Source: Pseudoalteromonas sp. H71 (lineage in GTDB: Bacteria; Pseudomonadota; Gammaproteobacteria; Enterobacterales; Alteromonadaceae). From it: 53,542 nucleotides of DNA. Shown here piece after piece: positions 45,929 to 52,747 of this stretch (the first letter of the stretch is position 1; each line of letters opens with the position of its first letter). The translations under genes were made by a program, and so were the position numbers. Where the stretch lies: contig NZ_LODI01000009.1 of assembly GCF_001468485.1 (NCBI RefSeq), positions 26,671 to 80,212 on the forward strand, written 5' to 3'. Below the pieces are notes generated by a model that made no database searches, was not told the origin of the DNA, and saw only the letters and a program-made list of their open reading frames with translations.

Positions 45929-47333
45929 ACCAATAGCTAAGCAATTTAAAACACAGCTAACGGTTGCCACTGTGTTAATGGCTGCATTTTTGTCTGGCTG
46001 TGCAAGCAAAATTGATACACGTAGCGAGCAAAATGCAATTAACGAATTTGTTGCAAATGCTGCAGTAGCTGAACAAATAAGCGGTGCAGACGAAACTAAC
46101 TGGTGGCTGGGGCTTGAGTCTAAGCAACTCAATCAATTAGTAACAGATGCTTTGGCTAAAAACTTCGACTTAAAAACAAGTCAGCTTGTGCTTAAAAGCG
46201 CATTAGCTAGGCTGGGTGAGCAAAAAGCACAATATTTACCGCAAGGTGGTATTGAAATAGGCGCTCAAAGAAGTGGCTTAGGTAATACAAATACACGCCA
46301 ATCAAGCGCTAATTTTGCGCTTGATTGGCAGCTTGATTTATTTGGGCGAATTACTGCTTTGGTTGATGCAGCGAATGCATCAGCCATGAGCCAAGCAGAG
46401 CAAGTTCGCTTATTGCAAATTGAAGTTGTCTCGTCGGTTGTAAAAGGGTTTGTAAGCTATCAAGGTAATGTTGAAAAACAGCGTATTATTAGCCTGCAAA
46501 TAGAAGCACTTGAGCAAAGTATTGATGTGCTACAGGCACGTGTAGATGAAGGCGTTGCAAGCGAACTTGATTTAAATCGGACTATGGCGCAATTACGCCA
46601 GCAACAAGCGTTAATTCCCGCCATTGAGTTTGCAAAGTATAGTGATTTATCAACCCTTGCAGTGCTAACAGGTCGTTTAACTCAAAACACTAAGTTGACT
46701 AACGAACAGAGCGTTTTAACTAACAAGTTTAACGTAACACTTGCTAAGCCAAATGCCGCTATTGCATTGAGGCCAGATATTAGCCGCGCACTTTATGATT
46801 TTAGCCAAGCGAACAGCTTAAGTGTGGCTGCAAGTAAAGCATTGCTTCCAGATGTAAGTTTGAGTGCTTTTGCAGGTGTGCTTAGCTTAGGCAGTAATGG
46901 GTTTAGCGACACACAGCAGCAGTGGCAAATAGCGCCTCAATTACAATGGTCATTATTAAGTTACCCTGCTCTTTTAGCACAGCGCGATGCGCAGCAATTA
47001 TTAAGTGAAGCAGCCTACAACGATTATCAAAACGTTGTTCTTAAAGCACTTAGTGAAAGTGAGCTCTCGTTGCAGGGAATGGTTAATCAGGCACAGCAAA
47101 AAAACTTTGCAGATGAGCGTTATGACTTTGCTAATAAAGCCTTTTTACAGGCAGAGGCCATGTATGAGGAAGGTCAAATTCCTTATCTAGAGTTGTTAGA
47201 TGCCCGTCAGGATGTTTTAATAGCGCAAGAAAATGCAGTTGAAACAACCATTTTATCGTTACTTGCAAAGGTCAATGCGTACCAGTCATTTAATGGGCGT
47301 TGGAGCTATGCATTAAGTAACACAAATAAGTAG
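45921..47333 (+). CDS. outer-membrane efflux lipoprotein (OprN/TolC-like, NodT family)
   Basis: A 470-aa channel-tunnel protein with a lipobox (FLSGC, lipidated Cys27) and two outer-membrane-efflux-protein repeats (about 65-250 and 270-460) with long heptad-rich helices. Motifs such as FALDWQLDLFGRITALVDAA and EEGQIPYLELLDARQDVLIA are typical of the NodT group. It completes the tripartite pump with the two preceding genes and overlaps the pump gene by 8 bp. Confidence 0.93.
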   Translation: MTKPIAKQFKTQLTVATVLMAAFLSGCASKIDTRSEQNAINEFVANAAVAEQISGADETNWWLGLESKQLNQLVTDALAKNFDLKTSQLVLKSALARLGEQKAQYLPQGGIEIGAQRSGLGNTNTRQSSANFALDWQLDLFGRITALVDAANASAMSQAEQVRLLQIEVVSSVVKGFVSYQGNVEKQRIISLQIEALEQSIDVLQARVDEGVASELDLNRTMAQLRQQQALIPAIEFAKYSDLSTLAVLTGRLTQNTKLTNEQSVLTNKFNVTLAKPNAAIALRPDISRALYDFSQANSLSVAASKALLPDVSLSAFAGVLSLGSNGFSDTQQQWQIAPQLQWSLLSYPALLAQRDAQQLLSEAAYNDYQNVVLKALSESELSLQGMVNQAQQKNFADERYDFANKAFLQAEAMYEEGQIPYLELLDARQDVLIAQENAVETTILSLLAKVNAYQSFNGRWSYALSNTNK

Positions 47334-47342
47334 AGTTTAACG

Positions 47343-48371
47343 ATGTCTGATACTGATATTTTAGCGCAAAATACTATGCCGCAAACAATGCGTGCCATTG
47401 TATTAGAAACGCCTAATGAGCAAATAAGTTTAGCTGACATTGAGATACCCGTACCTGAGTGTTCAGATAACGAGCTACTGATAAAGGTAGAATATGTTGG
47501 CTTAAACCCTGTTGATGGGCATTTTGCAAAATCAGGTTTTTGCTTGTGGCAGTACCCGCATATTTTGGGACTAGATGCGGTGGGTGTTGTTGTAAAGGCA
47601 AGGAAAGGGATTTTTCCTAATGTGGGTGAGCGTGTTATGTGGCATGCAAACGTAGGTGGACAAGGGGTATTAAGTGAATACACCAAAGTACCTAACTTTG
47701 CAGTATCTGTTGTACCGTCAACTTTAAACCCAGCCGTTGCTGCCGTACTGCCTTGTGCCGGAATGGCGGCGCTTATTAGCCTCGATAAAATTAGTATCAC
47801 AGAAGGTCAAACTGTATTTATTGACGGTGGTGCTGGCGCTGTGGGCCAGTTTGCTATTCAGTATGCTAAACAGCGAGGAGCCGATGTATTTGCAACTGCT
47901 TCTAAAAAAAATCACAAACTTGTTAAACAGCTCGGCGCGGATGTTGTGTTTGACTACAACGATAAAAAGTTGTGTGAAAAAATTCGTAGGGAGCTGGGCC
48001 CGCAGGGGTTTGATGCAGTTATAGATACTGTGGGTGGCGAGTCTACAGCGCGAAATATCGAACTAATGCGATTTTGCGGCAAAATAGCTTGTTTAAATCC
48101 ATTGCCATGTTTTGACCAAAATTTAATGTATAAGCGTGCACCTAATATTAGTGTTGTGTCGCTTGGTGGTGCATGGTTGGCTAATAGTTTGTGTGCCCAA
48201 CAGCGTTTAAGCTTTATGGGCAATTTGTTAATAGAGGGAGCTAATAATGGCGACATTAAAGCACCGACCCTAACGCCTGTTGAGTTTAACGCAAGCGCGG
48301 TTTCAAATGCTCTAAATACACAGTTAGCGGGTGGATTTACCGGCAAGCAAGTCGTACAAATAGGCTGTTAA
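47343..48371 (+). CDS. MDR-superfamily zinc-type alcohol dehydrogenase/quinone oxidoreductase
   Basis: A 342-aa NAD(P)H-dependent oxidoreductase. GroES-like N-half (VEYVGLNPVDGHFAKSG, HILGLDAVGVVV), then a Rossmann fold with GGAGAVGQFAIQYAKQRGADVFAT and VIDTVGGEST. No clear structural four-Cys zinc lobe is seen, so it is more quinone-reductase-like. It starts 9 bp after the outer-membrane factor and is probably the last gene of the efflux operon. P. aeruginosa has a comparable oxidoreductase, MexS, next to mexT-mexEF-oprN, suggesting a role in detoxifying an electrophile that induces the pump (inference). Confidence 0.87.
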   Translation: MSDTDILAQNTMPQTMRAIVLETPNEQISLADIEIPVPECSDNELLIKVEYVGLNPVDGHFAKSGFCLWQYPHILGLDAVGVVVKARKGIFPNVGERVMWHANVGGQGVLSEYTKVPNFAVSVVPSTLNPAVAAVLPCAGMAALISLDKISITEGQTVFIDGGAGAVGQFAIQYAKQRGADVFATASKKNHKLVKQLGADVVFDYNDKKLCEKIRRELGPQGFDAVIDTVGGESTARNIELMRFCGKIACLNPLPCFDQNLMYKRAPNISVVSLGGAWLANSLCAQQRLSFMGNLLIEGANNGDIKAPTLTPVEFNASAVSNALNTQLAGGFTGKQVVQIGC

Positions 48372-48389
48372 CACGCTTTAGTTAATACA

Positions 48390-48415
48390 AAACGCAGCGT
48401 ATTTAAGCTGCGTTT
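48390..48415 (+). terminator. rho-independent terminator of the efflux operon
   Basis: AAACGCAGC pairs with GCTGCGTTT around an 8-base loop, followed by TTTT. Confidence 0.92.
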
Positions 48416-48810
48416 TTTTATGCCCTTTTTCTTGTATATTTATTTTAATAAGCCCAACCGTGCTGTGCATTTTTATAAAAAATGAATGATCTCATAGCAC
48501 ATAATTAACGTGTTAACTCTCCTTGTTTCATTCAATAAATCAGGCTTATATTTTTAAAACTAAAGCGCGCTCTATTTCAGAAAACAATTCAAAAAAGCGG
48601 GCGTTATCCTCATGATCTATTATTTGATGCCTTAGCGCGGCGTTTTATTCATCAATTTTTAAAAAAATACTATTTTCAGCGTACAAGTGTAAGCCTTTGT
48701 GTTTCAACAGTTTACGTTCGGGTAAAGAAAATAATTTGAAAAAACTGTTAATTAATTGGATAGAGTAATTGATCTAAAGCGATTTTTATGACGTAATGTA
48801 GGTATTATTT
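48416..48810. other. AT-rich intergenic region upstream of fadE
   Basis: About 400 bp after the efflux-operon terminator. It must contain the fadE promoter. No ORF, tRNA or clear repeat was recognised; a FadR-like site lies at its right end. Confidence 0.5.
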
Positions 48811-48827
48811 ATCTGGTCGGATGAGTT
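48811..48827 (+). promoter_or_regulatory. FadR-like operator at the fadE start
   Basis: ATCTGGTCGGATGAGTT matches the E. coli FadR-type consensus AACTGGTCGGACCTGTT at 13 of 17 positions, including the TGGTCGGA core. It overlaps one possible start (48821) and lies just upstream of the other (48833). Confidence 0.5.
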
Positions 48828-51088
48828 CAATCATGAGTTTACGTACAAAGTTAAAAAAAGTTTTACCAAGTATTTCTATCACTGAGCAAGAAGCGCTAGA
48901 CGCGGGTGATGTATGGCTTGAAGGTTCTATCTATCAAGGTAAGCCTGATTTCAGTGCATTACGTGATGTTCCAGCAGCTACTTTAACAGCTGACGAGCAA
49001 GCATTCCTTGACGGCCCTGTACAAGAGCTATTAGGCATGATTGATGATTCAGTTATTCAAAATGGCATTCATTTACCAAATGACATTTTAGAATTTTTGA
49101 AAAAAGAGCGTTTCTTCTCGCTTATCATTCCTAAATCGTTTGGTGGTTTAGAGTTTAGCCCTTACGCTAATTCAACAATTGTTGGCACAATTGCGACTAA
49201 AAGTTCTGCGGTTGCCGTTACGGTAATGGTACCTAACTCGTTGGGTCCGGGTGAACTACTTCTTCATTTTGGTACACAAGAGCAGCAAGCGCATTACTTA
49301 CCACGCTTAGCAAACGGTACAGACATCCCATGTTTTGCATTAACTAGCCCAGAGGCGGGTTCTGATGCAGGCGGTATTCCAGACGTTGGTAAAGTTACTA
49401 AAGGTATACACAACGGCGAAGAGGTACTTGGCCTTGAAATTACATGGGACAAGCGTTACATCACACTTGCACCAATTGCGACTGTTCTTGGTTTAGCTTT
49501 TAAAGTTGTTGACCCTGATGGTTTACTAGGTGGTAAAGAAAACTTAGGTATTACCTGTGCACTTATTCCAAAAGAGCACCCAGGTGTAGAACTTGGTAAC
49601 CGCCACGATCCAATGGGTATCCGTTTTTATAATGGTACTACACGTGGTAACAAAGTATTTGTACCAATGGATTTTGTTATCGGTGGACAGAAAAACATCG
49701 GCCGTGGTTGGCAAATGCTGGTTAGCTGTCTAGGCGCTGGCCGTGGTATTTCATTACCTGCGCTAGGCGTAAGTACAGCGCAAGTTGCACTTAAGTCTGC
49801 ATCTGAATACGCAGCAGTGCGTGAACAGTTTGGCTTATCAATCGGTCAGTTTGAAGGTATTCAAGAAAAGCTTGCTGACATTGCGGGTAAAACATACCTA
49901 CAAGAAGCAATGCGTGTACTGACAACTGAAGGTTTAGGCATGGGCTTAAAACCATCGGTAGTAACAGCAATTGCTAAATACCACATGACAGAGCTTGGCC
50001 GTGATGTGCTTGATTCAGCGATGGACATTCAAGCAGGTAAAGCGATTCAAAATGGTCCGCAAAATACACTAGCAAGTGGCTATGTTGCACAACCTATTGC
50101 AATTACTGTAGAAGGCGCAAACATTCTTACTCGTAACCTGATGATTTTTGGTCAAGGTGTTATGCGTTGTCACCCATATTTACAATCTATGGTTGAATCA
50201 ATCCACAGCGACGACAAAGGCGCTGATGCAGAATTCAACGGTATTTTACGTAAAACAATTGGTTACAGTACAGCAAACAGCTTACGTGCATTTCGTTTAG
50301 GTGTATTACCATTTACAGCTGGCGCAAGCTCAGCATTACCAGAAGTACGTGACTACGAAAAAGCAGTACACAAACTATCTGCAAAACTTGCAGTATACGC
50401 TGACTTCTCGTTGTTAGTACTTGGCGGTAAATTAAAGCAAGCTGAAATGCTATCAGCACGTTTAGGCGATGTAATGAGCTTCTTGTATGCAGCTATGGCA
50501 TCAATCAAATACTACGAGCAAAAAGTAGCGAGCAGCGAGCGCGAGCAAGCAGCACCTTACTTCCACTATGCAACTCGCTTTGCACTACAAAGCGCAGAAG
50601 AAGCATTGCACAAGTTCTTAGATAACTTCCCTGCAAGTGGTACTCGTAAGTTTATTCGTTTTATTACGATGAACTACTCAACTAAAATGCCAAAAATCAG
50701 CGATGATTTAATTCGCGAATTAGCTGAACAAGCACAGCTTGATACAACCTTTAAAGCGCAAATAACGCATTTAGTTAAGCCTATCGAAGGTGACGGTCAT
50801 CACATCAATGAGCAAGCTTACAAAGCTAAAATTGCATCACTAGCTGAACTTGCAAAAGTTAAAAAAGCACTACGTGCAAGAACTATCAAGCCAGGTGCTC
50901 GCTTTAGCATCACCCTTGAAAACGCACTTGCTGCAAACGTAATTACAGACGCTGAGTTTGCTCAGTTAATTGATTACAACAAAAAACGTGAAAAAGCGAT
51001 TCGTGTTGATGAGTTTGATTTTGATATGAACATATTAGATGACAACGCACAACCAGTTAACCCACTTAAAAGTGTTGTTAACCAGTAA
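48821..51088 (+). CDS. fadE: acyl-CoA dehydrogenase FadE
   Basis: A 755-aa FAD enzyme of the first step of fatty-acid beta-oxidation. Acyl-CoA dehydrogenase domains cover about 60-480 (FFSLIIPKSFGGLEFSPYAN, PCFALTSPEAGSDAGGIPD, VSCLGAGRGISLPA), and a DUF1974 C-terminal domain covers about 490-745, as in E. coli FadE. It lacks the long N-terminal membrane segment of E. coli FadE. The start may be 48821 or in-frame 48833 (MSLRTKLKKVLP); neither has a strong ribosome site. A FadR-like site sits at the start. Tandem terminators follow. Confidence 0.94.
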   Translation: MSSIMSLRTKLKKVLPSISITEQEALDAGDVWLEGSIYQGKPDFSALRDVPAATLTADEQAFLDGPVQELLGMIDDSVIQNGIHLPNDILEFLKKERFFSLIIPKSFGGLEFSPYANSTIVGTIATKSSAVAVTVMVPNSLGPGELLLHFGTQEQQAHYLPRLANGTDIPCFALTSPEAGSDAGGIPDVGKVTKGIHNGEEVLGLEITWDKRYITLAPIATVLGLAFKVVDPDGLLGGKENLGITCALIPKEHPGVELGNRHDPMGIRFYNGTTRGNKVFVPMDFVIGGQKNIGRGWQMLVSCLGAGRGISLPALGVSTAQVALKSASEYAAVREQFGLSIGQFEGIQEKLADIAGKTYLQEAMRVLTTEGLGMGLKPSVVTAIAKYHMTELGRDVLDSAMDIQAGKAIQNGPQNTLASGYVAQPIAITVEGANILTRNLMIFGQGVMRCHPYLQSMVESIHSDDKGADAEFNGILRKTIGYSTANSLRAFRLGVLPFTAGASSALPEVRDYEKAVHKLSAKLAVYADFSLLVLGGKLKQAEMLSARLGDVMSFLYAAMASIKYYEQKVASSEREQAAPYFHYATRFALQSAEEALHKFLDNFPASGTRKFIRFITMNYSTKMPKISDDLIRELAEQAQLDTTFKAQITHLVKPIEGDGHHINEQAYKAKIASLAELAKVKKALRARTIKPGARFSITLENALAANVITDAEFAQLIDYNKKREKAIRVDEFDFDMNILDDNAQPVNPLKSVVNQ

Positions 51089-51112
51089 GCTATAAAGCTA
51101 ATTCAATGATGC

Positions 51113-51137
51113 AAAGCGCCAGCAAAATCGGCGCTTT
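51113..51137 (+). terminator. rho-independent terminator of fadE
   Basis: AAAGCGCC pairs with GGCGCTTT around a 9-base loop, followed by a T-rich tract. Confidence 0.88.
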
Positions 51138-51163
51138 TATTTTTGAGCAAATAATTAGTGTGG

Positions 51164-51198
51164 AGCCCCGTTTGATTAAAACTAAACGGGGCTTTTTT
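51164..51198 (+). terminator. second terminator after fadE
   Basis: AGCCCCGTTT pairs with AAACGGGGCT around a 10-base loop, then TTTTT. With the previous hairpin it forms a tandem terminator marking the end of the core genes. Confidence 0.88.
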
Positions 51199-51278
51199 GT
51201 GTGTTATTCAAAGTAGCAATAGATAGCGATATTGGTTTGAAAGCAAATATGTAACGGTAGAGGATTAAAAAGAGGCGC

Positions 51279-51524
51279 TCATAATCTTGAAAAAGGGCTA
51301 ACAACCCCATTAGCAGCTTGTGTTTTAGCTGACATGTTACGTTTTAATAATATGTTCTAAAAACGCTTCGACTTCTGAATTTCCCATTAAGCTTGGGTGA
51401 TGTTTGTTGTGAAAGTGAATAAAGTTTGGACCTAACTCAAATAAGCATTAATAATTATTAATGAATACTGTCGAGTGAGCATATAGTCCGCAATGTAATT
51501 TAAATACGCATAGCGAGTTTTCAT
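51279..51524 (-). pseudogene. integron integrase (IntI-type tyrosine recombinase) N-terminal remnant
   Basis: Read on the minus strand through two frameshifts, the sequence gives the N-terminal SAM-like domain of an integron integrase. ATG 51524 begins MKTRYAYLNYIADYMLTRQY and stops at 51432-51434. A second frame gives FIHFHNKHHPSLMGN and SEVEAFLEHI, stopping at 51337-51339. A third gives NMSAKTQAANGVV before a stop at 51279. This order matches IntI proteins, which have (Y/F)IxFHxKxHP, a short gap with EVExFL, then VSAxTQ. The catalytic C-terminal domain is absent, so it is not functional. It points away from the cassette-like DNA to its right, as intI genes do. Assignment is by eye from recalled family motifs. 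Confidence 0.7.
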
Positions 51525-51663
51525 TTTCAATCCGTCGAATTTGTGCTGTGTATATGTACAGCTATGGCTTGGTCGCTCGCATAGTCAAGAAAACGACCCA
51601 GTCGCTCGTTTCATACTATGAAAAAAAGCGAGCACAGATGAATTTTAATAACACTGGCAATTA

Positions 51664-51693
51664 GTTGACAAGTTTGTTAAAAATAAACTAATA
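51664..51693 (+). promoter_or_regulatory. possible cassette promoter (Pc-like)
   Basis: TTGACA (51664-51669) is followed after 18 bp by TAATAA (51688-51693), reading toward the cassette ORF from the intI-remnant side. A perfect -35 with a poor -10; tentative. Confidence 0.35.
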
Positions 51694-51747
51694 AGAAAAC
51701 GAGCTGCGCAGTGGTAGAAATACGCGCGATTAGCTCGCTATAAACAT

Positions 51748-51754
51748 GTTATGT
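51748..51754 (+). other. attI/attC-like core GTTATGT
   Basis: GTTATGT resembles the integron crossover core GTTRRRY and is repeated at 52136-52142. Together they would delimit one cassette. The preceding 51698-51737 carries arms CGAGC/GCTCG and GCGC/GCGC, as in attachment sites. Tentative. Confidence 0.4.
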
Positions 51755-51775
51755 GCCAAGGCGCTTAAGGAGTCT

Positions 51776-52024
51776 ATGAGCAAATTAAGACTTGTCCAAA
51801 ATATTGCATTTACTATGTTAATTCTTAGTTTAGCTGTGTTTGCTTTTAGTTCATACCGTATGGAGAGTTGTGGATATGACTGCGGGCTATTTGTAGTCGG
51901 TAGCGGTATCTCAACAATAGTTTATTATGTACTGTCTTTTTGGATAAGTCTGATTATGGCCGCGATTGGAATATATTGTTTGTTGCGCCTTAGAAGATAC
52001 AAAAAACTGGATTTAAACGAGTAA
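51776..52024 (+). CDS. small two-TM hypothetical protein, probable integron cassette gene
   Basis: An 82-aa membrane protein with two hydrophobic helices (about 10-27 and 45-72) joined by a loop with two Cys (ESCGYDCG), and a basic end (RLRRYKK). AAGGAG sits three bases before ATG 51776; an in-frame ATG at 51746 adds ten residues but overlaps the core site. The function is not recognised. It lies between a GTTATGT core and an attC-like hairpin, so it looks like the ORF of a mobile cassette. Confidence 0.6.
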   Translation: MSKLRLVQNIAFTMLILSLAVFAFSSYRMESCGYDCGLFVVGSGISTIVYYVLSFWISLIMAAIGIYCLLRLRRYKKLDLNE

Positions 52025-52050
52025 AAAGGAGCTTTAAGTTTGGGTGTTGA

Positions 52051-52142
52051 TTTAGCACATAACAAAAAAATTCAAGCGGACATTGCCAAGAGCGGGCAAC
52101 GCCGCTTAATTTGGTGTTAGCAGGCAGAGCTAATTGTTATGT
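52051..52142 (+). other. attC-like site (integron cassette recombination site)
   Basis: Starts with ACATAAC (52057-52063), a match to the RYYYAAC core. It then has AAGCGG (52074-52079) pairing with CCGCTT (52102-52107), with an unpaired C next to it like the extrahelical base of attC sites, and an inner stem TTGCC/GGCAA (52083-52087, 52095-52099). Two possible right cores follow: GTTAGCA (52116-52122), directly after AATTTGGT, and GTTATGT (52136-52142), which pairs perfectly with the left core as ACATAACAA/TTGTTATGT. It follows the small ORF, as attC sites do. Confidence 0.6.
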
Positions 52143-52353
52143 AAATAAGTTTTTTACATTCATCGCTTGTTAAAATATTCTTGGTGCGTTGTAAGTAAAC
52201 TATGCAATGAATTTAAGCGGGGCTGCATACTTTCAAGTAGTAAAGTTGGTTAGCTCGTTAAAGTTTTTAATATGGTAAACATTGTTCAGGTAATCAAAAA
52301 TTTCAGTGTTTACCTAAAACATAATGTTACTTAATAGTGTGGTATAAGCTGCC

Positions 52354-52380
52354 AGCTAACAACACGCCCTGAGGTGGACG
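52354..52380 (+). other. truncated attC-like left half
   Basis: AGCTAACAACACGCCC with TGAGGTGGACG resembles the left half of an attC (TAACAA...CGC...GGAC). No matching right half follows; the sequence runs within about a dozen bases into an IS110-type transposase end, so the site was probably cut by that insertion. DNA between the two attC-like sites (52143-52353) has no recognisable ORF. Confidence 0.4.
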
Positions 52381-52391
52381 ACTAGAAAAAT

Positions 52392-52631
52392 TTAGCTATT
52401 AATTGCAAATTTTAAAAGTGGTGAGCCTCTGCGTTTCAATGCTGCTAAATACGTCGATTCATCGTAGGGTGTATTCGTTTTCCAACACCTAAATACAATC
52501 CTTATCCATTTAAATGCCAGTGATCTAATAATGCTGTTATGCGGCTTACCCTTGGCTTTTTGTTGCTCATAATACGCTTTAGCCCAAAATGAATAACGAA
52601 TAGAAAAGCCTGCCCATTCTACAAATGTTTG
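52392..52631 (-). pseudogene. IS110-family transposase, C-terminal fragment
   Basis: About 80 residues of the end of an IS110/IS1111-type transposase: WAGFSIRYSFWAKAYYEQQK, then SLAFKWIRIVFRCWKTNTPYDE and the close YLAALKRRGSPLL. The open frame continues to 52679, but its first 16 residues are translated from the tandem repeat and poly-A/T DNA and are not transposase. The N-terminal DEDD catalytic domain is missing, so it is dead. The truncation point coincides with the repeats next to the Y1 transposase gene. Confidence 0.75.
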
Positions 52632-52636
52632 CCTTA

Positions 52637-52676
52637 AAAAAAACAAAGATGACACCAAAAAAACAAAGATGACACC
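52637..52676. repeat. 20-bp perfect tandem duplication
   Basis: Two exact head-to-tail copies of an A7 tract followed by CAAAGATGACACC. On the minus strand it reads GGTGTCATCTTTG plus a T tract. It is placed between the IS110 remnant and the Y1 transposase gene. Confidence 0.9.
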
Positions 52677-52746
52677 CATCCTAAAGTTTGTATTTTTCGT
52701 TTTTTTTACTAACTTTCAATTAGTGCAAAATATAATCAGGGTGTCA
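52670..52746. repeat. inverted repeat TGACACCC / GGGTGTCA before the Y1 transposase
   Basis: TGACACCC (52670-52677) and GGGTGTCA (52739-52746) flank the 61-bp leader of the transposase gene. The second arm ends one base before its ATG. The same GGTGTCA motif is in the tandem repeat, suggesting recognition sequences of this REP-associated transposase. Confidence 0.65.
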
Positions 52747-52747
52747 C

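Noticed and set aside
47306..47800. 164-aa minus-strand open frame over the start of the MDR oxidoreductase
   Set aside because: Overlaps a clear conserved gene and the intergenic junction; composition typical of an antisense shadow.
52637..52676. Possible CRISPR-like repeats
   Set aside because: Only two copies, directly adjacent with no spacer, and A-rich; a tandem duplication linked to the transposase explains them better.
52392..52679. Intact small membrane protein of 95 residues
   Set aside because: Its hydrophobic N-terminus is translated repeat DNA; the rest is the tail of an IS110-type transposase.
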